Source: Labrenzia sp. DG1229 (GTDB lineage Bacteria > Pseudomonadota > Alphaproteobacteria > Rhizobiales > Stappiaceae). Taken from it: a stretch of 64,000 nucleotides of DNA. Under the pieces are notes generated by a model. The model was not told the DNA's origin and made no database searches. It saw only the letters and a program-made list of their open reading frames with translations. Below are positions 1 to 8,244 of the stretch, piece after piece (position 1 is the first letter of the stretch; the number at the start of each line of letters is the position of its first letter). The position numbers and the translations under genes are program-made. The DNA lies in NCBI RefSeq assembly GCF_000521215.1, contig NZ_KI928930.1, positions 98,778-162,777 on the forward strand. Direction: 5' to 3'.

Positions 1-240
1 CTGGTCGATCCAGTAGAGCGATGCGCCCTGGCTCATGGCGACGAATACGGCAATCGCAAAAAACGGAAAAGCCTCGAACCCGTTGACCTGGGCTGCTTGT
101 GCGCGGGCGCGGAAGCCGTCGCGCCAAAAATCCGGATTCTTCGGGTTCTCGTTGTCGTAATCCTTGCTGAGCTTGGCTGGAAAAATCGACAGGACAGGAA
201 GAATTGCGGCGGCGAGAATGCACCAGATGGCAATCGGCAT
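1..240 (-). CDS. MAPEG family membrane protein (3' part off the left edge)
   Basis: Eighty codons read leftwards from an ATG at 240 and continue past the window edge without a stop. The N-terminus is a hydrophobic helix (MPIAIWCILAAAILPVLSIF). It is followed by a polar loop with NPKNPDFWRDGF and RARAQAAQVNGFEAFPFF. The ARA-x-NGFEAFPFFA pattern is typical of small bacterial MAPEG proteins, relatives of membrane-associated glutathione-metabolising enzymes with about four membrane helices and 130 residues. Only the first helix and the start of the second are visible. No substrate can be inferred, and the family name rests on this N-terminal pattern. Confidence 0.75.
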   Translation of the reverse strand, partial: MPIAIWCILAAAILPVLSIFPAKLSKDYDNENPKNPDFWRDGFRARAQAAQVNGFEAFPFFAIAVFVAMSQGASLYWIDQ

Positions 241-440
241 GTTTGGGTCCTTGTTGAACGTGTCACCTTTTCAAATAGGTCAGATTTGCGCGATTGTGAG
301 AAAAAGATTGGGAGCGGCGCTGCCGGATCACCCTTGCAGATGTGCCGCGCGGTCGAGAAATCCTCATGAAAATCACCTGGACACAGGCTTTGTCACATTC
401 TTATCCCGTCGTCCGTTTATGCGGAGGCGCAGAAGGTGAA

Positions 441-929
441 ATGATTCGCGTTTGCCGAGTTGGGGAATTGCTGGTGACAAAGACGACAGTCCTGTTTCTG
501 TGCCCGGACAACGCTTTTCTGGGGCCGCTGGCCGAAGCTTATCTGAATTTCAGGGCAAGGGGCCTGATGAGGGCATTTTCCGCAGGCACAAATCCTGCAG
601 TCTGCCTGAGCCGGCACGTGAAGAGGTTGTTGTCACCCTGCGGAGTTGATGCAAGTGGCCTTGCGCCCAAATCCGTCGATGTATTCCTGATGCCGCATGC
701 CATCATTCCGGACCGGGTCATTTATCTCACCGAAATGGCTCCCGTCACGTTGCCGCCACTTTGGAAAACTACCACCTCCAGCCATTGGTGGAATATTGTC
801 GGCGCGTCTGCCGAAAAGGAAACATTCGGTGCCTGTGTCGAGAGCTTTCAGGAAATTCGCTCTGCGATAGACTTTTTGATCGCACCATCAAACGGGTTGG
901 GGAAATCATCTGTGTGGAATGTTGCGTGA
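441..929 (+). CDS. Low-molecular-weight phosphatase-like protein lacking the catalytic arginine
   Basis: The reading frame is open from 342. I start it at the ATG at 441, which follows an AGAAGGTGAA stretch. The core VLFLCPDNAFLGPLAEAYL aligns with the P-loop of low-molecular-weight protein tyrosine phosphatases and ArsC-like proteins (C-x5-R-S-x-x-A-E). Cys21 and the following P-x-A-E are kept. The invariant Arg is Leu27 and the next Ser is Gly28. A beta strand (RAFSAGTNP) typical of the fold follows. Residues 120-160 resemble the region after the general-acid loop, but I cannot place a clear Asp-Pro. It is probably a non-catalytic relative, since the missing arginine should abolish phosphate binding in the usual way. 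It stands alone, with MAPEG divergent on the left and a lipoprotein 100 bases downstream. Confidence 0.65.
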   Translation: MIRVCRVGELLVTKTTVLFLCPDNAFLGPLAEAYLNFRARGLMRAFSAGTNPAVCLSRHVKRLLSPCGVDASGLAPKSVDVFLMPHAIIPDRVIYLTEMAPVTLPPLWKTTTSSHWWNIVGASAEKETFGACVESFQEIRSAIDFLIAPSNGLGKSSVWNVA

Positions 930-1028
930 CTGGCAAAGTACACGCAATTTTGCAGTGTTTTGGATTTTAAACAAATTGTAGGCTAAGAGATGCCTCCAAA
1001 TAGGACGATGGTGAGGGATTGATTCGTC

Positions 1029-1556
1029 ATGATGCGCGCGGGAAAACTGGTTTTGGTTTTGGGAATGGTGGTTCTGGCGGCGGGATGCCAGAGGCTTTCC
1101 GGAGGTCCGAACTATGCGGCGCCTTTGCCGGCAACGCCGACAACACCGGTAGGGGCAGGCTCACTTGCACCACTTGACCCGAATGCCGCGCCGCCCGTCG
1201 GAACAACGACGGATGGAACGGGAGCGCCTGCTGATCTGGCGAGCAATCCGGTCTCGGCTCCGGGCAATGCACAACAAGTCGGCCGTACGGATCTTCTGGG
1301 TGGCTGGAAGCTCGCTTCAGCCGGTGACAACTGCATGGCTTTCATGACGCTGACAACCTGGTCTGGCGGCTACCGGGCTAACACCAGAGGTTGTAGTACG
1401 CCAACTCTGTCAGGGATCTCGGCGTGGGACCTGAACGGTAACCAGGTGGTTCTTAAGGACGGATCCGGTGTGATCGTGGCACAACTTTATTCCAGCGAAC
1501 CCGGGAAGTTTAACGGTCAAACCTCGGTTGGCTCTCCCATTTCACTTTACCGTTAA
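1029..1556 (+). CDS. Outer-membrane lipoprotein, Omp19 / AprI-Inh protease-inhibitor family
   Basis: The N-terminus is a lipoprotein signal peptide (VLGMVVLAAGC; lipobox L-A-A-G-C with Cys20 counted from the first Met). A long Pro/Ala/Thr-rich linker follows, to about residue 85. The C-terminal 90 residues form a small beta-barrel domain starting GGWKLASAGDNCMAFMTLT, with a second cysteine in TRGCSTP. This signal-linker-barrel order matches Brucella Omp19 and the AprI/Inh inhibitors of metalloproteases. Two ATGs (1029 and 1032) are adjacent, and GAGGG lies about 12 bases upstream. It likely sits in the outer membrane facing the periplasm. Inhibitor activity is inferred from the family only. 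Confidence 0.8.
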   Translation: MMRAGKLVLVLGMVVLAAGCQRLSGGPNYAAPLPATPTTPVGAGSLAPLDPNAAPPVGTTTDGTGAPADLASNPVSAPGNAQQVGRTDLLGGWKLASAGDNCMAFMTLTTWSGGYRANTRGCSTPTLSGISAWDLNGNQVVLKDGSGVIVAQLYSSEPGKFNGQTSVGSPISLYR

Positions 1557-1630
1557 ACACCCTCAGTATTTTTGCTGGACACTGCGCGTAATAGGTGTAT
1601 GTTTGCATTGCTATCGGAAAGGCTGTGCAA

Positions 1631-2416
1631 ATGTCAAAATACGATCCTTTACGCGAACACCTGTCCCGTCTTGAAGATGTCGTCTGGGCTCCCAAGCTCA
1701 ACGAACTGGAAGAAATTCTAGGTACATGCCTGCCGAAAAGCGCGCGGGAGCACCGGACGTGGTGGGCAAATTCGGGCGGCAGTCTGGTTCACCAGAATTC
1801 CTGGCTTGATGCGGGATGGCGCGTCGAGCGCACCGACCTGATGCGCGATGTTATCGTTTTCAGACGATTGCGGATCGGAGGAACGGTCGCTGTCGCGCGG
1901 GCTTCTGTCACCGAAAGACTCTCCAAAAATCCGAAACGGGCTGCTGAAAAGCGGCTTGCGAAGGAGATGGCAGCACTTCGACAGCCTGCGACCGTGACAC
2001 TCAGGTCGGAATGGGAGCTTCTGGGAGAAGTCCAGAACACACCGTGCTCGAGCAGTTCGATACCCCAGCAGGGCGGTGTCCTGCGGTTTGCGGCAATGGA
2101 GGGTGACAGTGTCGTCACTGCTATCGTCGCCACACTCGCAGTGTCACGAGCTTACCGGGGATTGCGGCTCGAGATGAAAGGTCTCGATGCCGAGGATGAT
2201 TCACGCGTTGGCCCGGAATTGATCGAAAGGGCCGGATTTGATCCGGCGGCGCCGATCGAATGTGATGTCGTCAAACCCGGAAACGCATGGCTCCTGACGG
2301 ACGGTCGAGGCCGCAAGGCAAACCTGGATGATCAGTCCGAGTGTTATCTGGTTGCACAACTGCTTTATCTGCAGGAACTGCAAAGTGGCCGGAAGTCGAC
2401 GTTGCTTTTGAGGTAG
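1631..2416 (+). CDS. Uncharacterised protein with a DUF7662-like N-terminal domain
   Basis: I start at the ATG at 1631 (MSKYDPLREHLSR). The frame is open from 1595, but the extra residues fit no family pattern. Residues 1-85 carry the pattern Y-DPL...LP-SAR...WW-N...W-DAGW-V...V-F-R, which I recall from a small domain now catalogued as DUF7662. I am unsure of that number. The middle is basic and helical (KNPKRAAEKRLAKEMAALR). The C-terminal 100 residues look globular but unfamiliar, with an acidic stretch LDAEDDSRVGPELIERAG. No membrane segment or signal peptide is seen. It is monocistronic and is followed by a strong terminator. No function can be assigned. Confidence 0.7.
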   Translation: MSKYDPLREHLSRLEDVVWAPKLNELEEILGTCLPKSAREHRTWWANSGGSLVHQNSWLDAGWRVERTDLMRDVIVFRRLRIGGTVAVARASVTERLSKNPKRAAEKRLAKEMAALRQPATVTLRSEWELLGEVQNTPCSSSSIPQQGGVLRFAAMEGDSVVTAIVATLAVSRAYRGLRLEMKGLDAEDDSRVGPELIERAGFDPAAPIECDVVKPGNAWLLTDGRGRKANLDDQSECYLVAQLLYLQELQSGRKSTLLLR

Positions 2417-2451
2417 TTTCCTCCAGCACAGTGTCCCCTCCCTGTGCAGTT

Positions 2452-2487
2452 CGCCCGCATCCGGCTTGCCGGTTGCGGGCGTTTTTA
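2452..2487 (+). terminator. Rho-independent terminator after the DUF7662-like gene
   Basis: A 13-bp stem with one mismatch (CGCCCGCAtCCGG / CCGGtTGCGGGCG) closes a 4-base CTTG loop and is followed at once by TTTTTATT. It lies 35 bases after the stop at 2416. It also separates this gene from the GrpB-family gene that ends at 2499 on the other strand. Confidence 0.85.
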
Positions 2488-2498
2488 TTGTTCACAGA

Positions 2499-3041
2499 TC
2501 AAGTGCAGCGTTGGCTGAGCACATTCGTGATGAATGACGTTTTTCCCGAGTTGTAGCGCTCCCGGCCTTCTGCAGGACCAAACCTTGCTACCAACTCCTG
2601 CTTGAGTTGCTGATAGTTTGCAGCGATCACTGGATCGCGTCTGAGCGCATCTCTGAAATCGCGCCGGTGTTTCGGAGCTGTGTGCCCGGCCCGGCACAGG
2701 CAGAGCCTGTGCGCCATAAGTGTCGAACGTTCGCCGGGCGGGCATGGAAACATTCTCCGGCCGGCCGGTCTGGTGGGCTGAATTTCGCCCTCCCGGCGAA
2801 CAAATCCGGGATTCGCGTAGCTGCGAACGTAAAACGGAGGGCAAAGCGAAACCGGTTCGATATCCGGGCGAAGCGTAATGTCGATGTGGAGCTTTGGTTT
2901 GGCTGTAAGTCCGGGAACAGCAGTGGATCCGACATGATCGATTCTCGACGCATTATCTCCGAGCAGGCGCGACGGGTCGAAAATCAGCAATCCGGCCTGT
3001 TTGATCCAGTCTGGGTCATGAGAAAAAAGCTTAATAGCCAT
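2499..3041 (-). CDS. GrpB family protein (nucleotidyltransferase-fold)
   Basis: The ATG is at 3041, and 180 residues fit the family length of about 170-180. GrpB/UPF0157 hallmarks are present: SRIDHVGSTAVPGLTAKP near residues 32-49, then an I-D-I strand (LHIDITL). Further on are HRLCLCRAG, RDFRDALRRDP and the C-terminal ANYQQLKQELVARF...R.RYNSGKTSFI. The fold belongs to the nucleotidyltransferase superfamily and its biochemical role is not established. The middle (residues 75-110, PTRPAGRRMFPCPP) diverges from most relatives, but the frame is continuous and matches the family on both sides. It is convergent with the preceding gene and divergent from zapE. Confidence 0.8.
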   Translation of the reverse strand: MAIKLFSHDPDWIKQAGLLIFDPSRLLGDNASRIDHVGSTAVPGLTAKPKLHIDITLRPDIEPVSLCPPFYVRSYANPGFVRREGEIQPTRPAGRRMFPCPPGERSTLMAHRLCLCRAGHTAPKHRRDFRDALRRDPVIAANYQQLKQELVARFGPAEGRERYNSGKTSFITNVLSQRCT

Positions 3042-3200
3042 TTGTTTTGAAATTGTTAGCTTTCAATCGGTTGAATAGGCGCCGGCGTGAAGCAGTGTAA
3101 CAGTTTTAAACCATAACTTGACTTGCATCTGTGGTCTGATGACCTTATTCGCCGAGTTGACAGACGAGGCCATTCCTTGGCCATAGCCCCATGAATTCTC

Positions 3201-4382
3201 ATGGAGGGAGCCGCGCTCTTGAAGATGGAATTGCCGGTCAACCGCGCCTTGAGTGCCCGCTACGATGCCCTGATCGCGTCCGGCGAGATCAAGGAGGATC
3301 CCGTTCAGCGGGAAGCCGTCCGGCATCTCGACCTGCTCAACACCCGGCTTGCGGAAACACGGCTTGCTTCGAAGAAAAGCTCGCTCGGCTGGTTGTTCGC
3401 CAAGAAGAAGAACCAGCTGTGGTCTGCGGTGAAGGGCCTTTACATGTGGGGTGGTGTCGGCCGGGGCAAGACCATGCTGATGGACCTGTATTACGAGGTG
3501 ACCGTCATCCAGCGGAAGCGCCGGGTCCATTTTCACGAATTCATGACGGATGTACACGAGCGCATCCATGAACATCGGCAGGCTCACAAACGCGGTGAGG
3601 TCAAGGGGGATGACCCCATACTTCCGGTGGCCAACCAGATTGCTGCCGAAACCAGGCTGTTGCTGTTCGACGAGTTTTCCGTGACGGATATCGCCGACGC
3701 AATGATCCTGGGCCGCCTGTTCACTCAGCTATTCGAAAAAGGCGTGATTGTTGTCGCGACCTCCAATGTCAATCCGTCGAACCTTTACAAGGACGGACTG
3801 AACCGTCAGCTCTTCATTGCCTTCATCACCATGCTGAAGTCGCAGGTCGAGGTTCTTCACCTGGACTCGCCGACCGACTACCGGCTGGAAAAGCTGGCAG
3901 GAGCCCCGGTCTATGTAACGCCGCTGGGACAGCAGGCGGACACGGAGATGGATCGCCTCTGGACAAAGCTGACGCACGGTATGAAATCGCATGCCGAAGA
4001 ACTTGAAAACAAGGGACGGAAAATTCCGGTTCCCTGTGTTGCGTCCGGCGCGGCCCGTTTCAGCTTTGACGACCTTTGCATGCAGCCCCTGGGCGCAAGC
4101 GACTATCTTCGGATCGCCAATGCGTACAGCACGGTTTTCATCGAGGACATCCCGGTCCTGTCGAAGGCACGTCGGAACGAGGCCAAACGTTTCATCAACC
4201 TGATCGACACGCTTTACGATAACGGCATCAGGATAGTGGTGTCCGCTGAGGCGGAGCCCCTGGAACTTTACACATCGGAAGATGGCACGGAAGCTTTCGA
4301 ATTCGACCGGACGAGCTCGCGTTTGATTGAAATGCGCTCCGAAGCCTACCTTGCGGGTGAGAGACGGGAAATACACGCTTAG
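3201..4382 (+). CDS. zapE: Cell division protein ZapE (AFG1-like ATPase)
   Basis: ZapE is a P-loop ATPase of the AFG1/LACE1 family that associates with the Z-ring in bacteria. Seen here are Walker A GGVGRGKT (Lys90), Walker B LLLFDEFSVTDIADAMIL and the downstream ATSNVNPSNLYKDGLNRQLFIPFI-type sensor region. The C-terminal RFSFDDLC...SDYLRIA block is also typical. The length (393 aa) is normal for the family. The start is uncertain. A GGAGGG at 3203-3208 lies inside the ATG-3201 reading, so TTG at 3219 or ATG at 3225 (MELPVNRAL) may be the true start. It is followed after 173 bases by mdh, an order common in Rhizobiales. Confidence 0.93.
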   Translation: MEGAALLKMELPVNRALSARYDALIASGEIKEDPVQREAVRHLDLLNTRLAETRLASKKSSLGWLFAKKKNQLWSAVKGLYMWGGVGRGKTMLMDLYYEVTVIQRKRRVHFHEFMTDVHERIHEHRQAHKRGEVKGDDPILPVANQIAAETRLLLFDEFSVTDIADAMILGRLFTQLFEKGVIVVATSNVNPSNLYKDGLNRQLFIAFITMLKSQVEVLHLDSPTDYRLEKLAGAPVYVTPLGQQADTEMDRLWTKLTHGMKSHAEELENKGRKIPVPCVASGAARFSFDDLCMQPLGASDYLRIANAYSTVFIEDIPVLSKARRNEAKRFINLIDTLYDNGIRIVVSAEAEPLELYTSEDGTEAFEFDRTSSRLIEMRSEAYLAGERREIHA

Positions 4383-4453
4383 GTCTGCATTCCGTATAGG
4401 AGAATTACGCAGGCGAGAGGAATTGAGAAATTTTGCTGCCCCAAACGCAATAT

Positions 4454-4473
4454 TCTTTTGGCGAACTTGCGCA
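4454..4473 (+). promoter_or_regulatory. Shared 20-nt element upstream of mdh (mate of 28103-28122)
   Basis: TCTTTTGGCGAACTTGCGCA lies 82 bases before the mdh start. The same sequence with two substitutions (18/20 identical) lies upstream of atpH at 28103-28122. TTGCGC could be a -35 hexamer, with TAGTGC 17 bases downstream as a poor -10. The two sites lie on the same strand relative to their genes. I infer a common promoter or activator site for TCA-cycle and ATP synthase transcription. No known regulator is claimed. Confidence 0.5.
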
Positions 4474-4540
4474 GGGGCGGCAAAGGGGGTAGTGCCATCT
4501 TCAGTCATCAGCGGATGGCATGTAGTTCCATCTTACGTAA

Positions 4541-5518
<978 letters not shown>

Positions 5519-5596
5519 GCGTCGACTGTCTCGGGTAAGCAGCGATCGTTCTTTTCAACCCTGGATAGAACGGTCCTCCGACAACGGGGGAAACAC

Positions 5597-6791
5597 ATGA
5601 ACATTCATGAATACCAGGCAAAGGCTGTGCTGAAGGATTTCGGCGCTCCGGTCGCCGACGGCGTCGCCATATTCTCCGCCGATGAGGCGGAAGCCGCAGC
5701 AAAGCAACTTCCCGGTCCGCTCTGGGTCGTCAAGACACAGATCCATGCCGGCGGCCGTGGCAAGGGCAAGTTCAAGGAACTGCCGGCAGATGCCAAGGGC
5801 GGTGTCCGGCTGGCTTTCTCTCTGGACGAAGTCACCGCGCACGCAAAGGACATGCTCGGCAACACGCTTGTCACCAAGCAGACCGGCGAAGCAGGCAAGG
5901 TCGTCAACCGTCTCTATATCGAGGACGGTGCAGACATCGAGCGCGAGCTATATCTCTCCATTCTCGTGGACCGCACGGTCGGACGTCCGGCCTTTGTCGT
6001 TTCCACCGAAGGTGGCATGGACATTGAGGCGGTTGCCGAAGAGACCCCCGAAAAGATCATCACTTTGCCGATCGACCCGGAATCCGGCGTGACCGAAGCA
6101 GATGCCGCCAGGCTCTGCGACGCGCTGGCATTGGACGGCGCGGCGCGCCAGGACGGCATGACCCTGTTCCCGATCCTGCACAAGGCCTTTGTCGAAAAGG
6201 ACATGAGCCTTCTGGAAGTGAACCCTTTGATCGTCATGAAGGACGGACGTTTGCGCGTCCTCGATGCCAAGGTATCCTTTGACGGCAACGCCATGTTCCG
6301 TCATCCGGACATCATGGAACTAGCGCGACATCACCGAAGAAGATGCAAAAGAGATCGAGGCGTCCAAACACGATCTTGCCTACGTCGCGCTCGACGGCGA
6401 CATCGGCTGCATGGTCAACGGGGCCGGGTTAGCCATGGCGACCATGGACATCATCAAGCTGTACGGCGCCGAGCCGGCGAACTTCCTTGATGTCGGTGGC
6501 GGTGCCTCCAAGGAGAAGGTGACCGCGGCCTTCAAGATCATCACGTCCGATCCGAACGTGAAGGGCATCCTGGTCAATATCTTCGGCGGCATCATGCGTT
6601 GCGACGTGATCGCGGAAGGCGTGGTGGCGGCCGTCAAGGAAGTCGGTCTTCAGGTTCCGCTCGTTGTCCGCCTGGAAGGCACCAACGTGGAACTCGGCAA
6701 GAAGATCATCAACGAAAGCGGTCTGAATGTAATTGCCGCCGATGATCTCGACGACGCCGCCCAGAAAATCGTGAAAGCGGTCAAGGGCTGA
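5597..6791 (+). pseudogene. sucC: Succinyl-CoA synthetase beta subunit, interrupted by a 1-nt frameshift
   Basis: SucC provides the nucleotide-binding ATP-grasp half of succinyl-CoA synthetase. Codons from ATG 5597 to about 6321 give a normal N-terminal two thirds ([19 protein letters not shown]..., [16 protein letters not shown]). The frame then runs on in nonsense to 6490. The remaining third is intact in the next frame ([38 protein letters not shown]) and ends at 6791. Removing the A at 6322 restores E-L-R-D-I across the junction and a full product of about 397 residues. It is either a real disruption or a base error. Error is more likely, since the gene is central and both halves are conserved. 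Its TGA overlaps the start of the next gene (TGATG). Confidence 0.93.
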
Positions 6792-7105
6792 TGTTTTCTC
6801 CCGAGCGGTTGCTCACCGTATGTGTCGCCGGCACCCTGTTTTCTGCGTGTAGCGAAGGCGTAGTATCGCCAACGCAACAAGAGCTGAATGCATGCGCAAA
6901 GGCGATCCTTGAATATGGTGGAGTAGGCGTCAAGGGTGACGAGTACGGCTACAATGTTCGCTCCGGATCAAGCAGCAGATCCGTACAGGTGAACTATCCG
7001 CTTACGGAAAAAAGACCTGGTTTTTCATGCGCACTTGAAGACGATGAGTTGATCCAAATAGTTCGAATTGAACAAATCTTCCCGTCTTCCGATCAAGAAC
7101 ATTAG
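6791..7105 (+). CDS. Small predicted lipoprotein between sucC and sucD
   Basis: The ATG overlaps the sucC stop by one base (TGATG), so translation is probably coupled. The 104-residue product starts with a short signal sequence and a lipobox-like T-L-F-S-A-C (Cys20). An acidic, soluble remainder follows, with cysteines in NACAK and FSCALED. I recognise no family. The gene uses more A/T-ending codons than sucC and sucD (for example GAACAAATC and AATATGG runs), which suggests later insertion. It sits 32 bases before sucD, inside a pair that is normally contiguous. The lipobox has Phe at -3, so lipidation is likely but not certain. Confidence 0.65.
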   Translation: MFSPERLLTVCVAGTLFSACSEGVVSPTQQELNACAKAILEYGGVGVKGDEYGYNVRSGSSSRSVQVNYPLTEKRPGFSCALEDDELIQIVRIEQIFPSSDQEH

Positions 7106-7137
7106 GCCAGTGCTTTCGAACTGAGGAAATCGAATAC

Positions 7138-8043
7138 ATGTCCATCCTCGTAAATAAAGACACGAAAATCATTGTTCAGGGCCTGACCGGCAAGACCGGT
7201 ACGTTCCATACGGAACAGGCGCTTGAATATTACGGCACCAAGATGGTCGCCGGCGTTCACCCGAAAAAGGGCGGCGAAACCTGGGGCTCTGTCGAAAGTG
7301 CCGCGCAATTGCCGATCTTCGCCAGTGTTGGTGAAGCCAGGGAGGCAACCGGTGCGGACGCTTCCGTGATCTATGTGCCGCCGGCAGGTGCAGGTGCCGC
7401 GATCATCGAGGCGATCGATGCGGAAGTCCCGTTCATCGTCTGTATTACCGAAGGCATCCCGGTTGCCGACATGGTCAAGGTCAAGGCGAAGCTGGACAAG
7501 TCCAGTTCACGTCTTCTCGGCCCGAACTGCCCGGGCATCCTGACGCCGGAAGAGTGCAAGATCGGCATCATGCCGGGCTCCATCTTCAAGAAGGGTTCTG
7601 TCGGTGTCGTGTCGCGCTCCGGCACGCTCACCTATGAAGCCGTCTTCCAGACCACCAATGCCGGCCTCGGCCAGACGACGGCCGTCGGTATCGGTGGTGA
7701 CCCGGTCAAGGGAACCGAGTTCATCGACGTCCTGGAAATGTTCCTGGCCGACGATGAAACCGAATCGATCATCATGATCGGTGAGATCGGTGGATCAGCC
7801 GAAGAAGATGCAGCTCAGTTCCTGATCGATGAGGCAAAGAAAGGCCGCAAGAAACCGACGGCCGGTTTCATCGCGGGCCGGACGGCGCCTCCGGGACGCA
7901 CGATGGGCCATGCAGGAGCCGTGATTTCCGGCGGCAAGGGCGGCGCGGAAGACAAGACCGCGGCGATGGAAGCAGCCGGCATCAGGGTGTCACCGTCTCC
8001 CGCCAAGCTTGGCGAGACGCTTCTGGAAGCCTTGAAAGGCTGA
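7138..8043 (+). CDS. sucD: Succinyl-CoA synthetase alpha subunit
   Basis: SucD binds CoA and carries the phospho-histidine of succinyl-CoA synthetase. The 301 residues begin [29 protein letters not shown], the CoA-binding Rossmann start. [20 protein letters not shown] and GPNCPGIL follow. [23 protein letters not shown] carries the active-site histidine. GAGGAAATCG precedes the ATG. It is complete and well conserved. It pairs with the sucC that ends at 6791, with one small lipoprotein gene in between. Confidence 0.97.
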   Translation: MSILVNKDTKIIVQGLTGKTGTFHTEQALEYYGTKMVAGVHPKKGGETWGSVESAAQLPIFASVGEAREATGADASVIYVPPAGAGAAIIEAIDAEVPFIVCITEGIPVADMVKVKAKLDKSSSRLLGPNCPGILTPEECKIGIMPGSIFKKGSVGVVSRSGTLTYEAVFQTTNAGLGQTTAVGIGGDPVKGTEFIDVLEMFLADDETESIIMIGEIGGSAEEDAAQFLIDEAKKGRKKPTAGFIAGRTAPPGRTMGHAGAVISGGKGGAEDKTAAMEAAGIRVSPSPAKLGETLLEALKG

Positions 8044-8058
8044 AATCACAAGAATTCT

Positions 8059-8099
8059 ATGCAGCAGGTGACGGAAACTGTTTACGTTTCCTGCTGCAT
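8059..8099 (+). other. Strong hairpin between sucD and sucA
   Basis: ATGCAGCAGG and CCTGCTGCAT form a perfect 10-bp outer stem. GGAAAC and GTTTCC extend it after a small TGAC bulge. It begins 16 bases after the sucD stop. No T-run follows (GTTAAAGGAT), so it is not a standard terminator. It could be an attenuator, an RNase-protective 3' end or a processing site that sets sucCD and sucAB ratios. The remaining 145 bases up to sucA hold no gene that I can see. Confidence 0.5.
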
Positions 8100-8244
8100 G
8101 GTTAAAGGATAGGTTACGGCGCGACAAAGTGTCGTAATACTTTTCGAGGGGCCGGTGATTCTCCGGTCTTTGTAGGGAACCGGCCGCGGGTCTATTTTCG
8201 GCCCGCCATAACAAAAAGGGCGGAGCAGCCCTCCGCTAAAGGAC

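Noticed and set aside
2499-3041. A frameshift in the GrpB-family gene, suspected from its odd middle
   Set aside because: The family pattern (HRLCLC, RDALRRDP, KTSFI) continues in the same frame on both sides, so the middle is only divergent.
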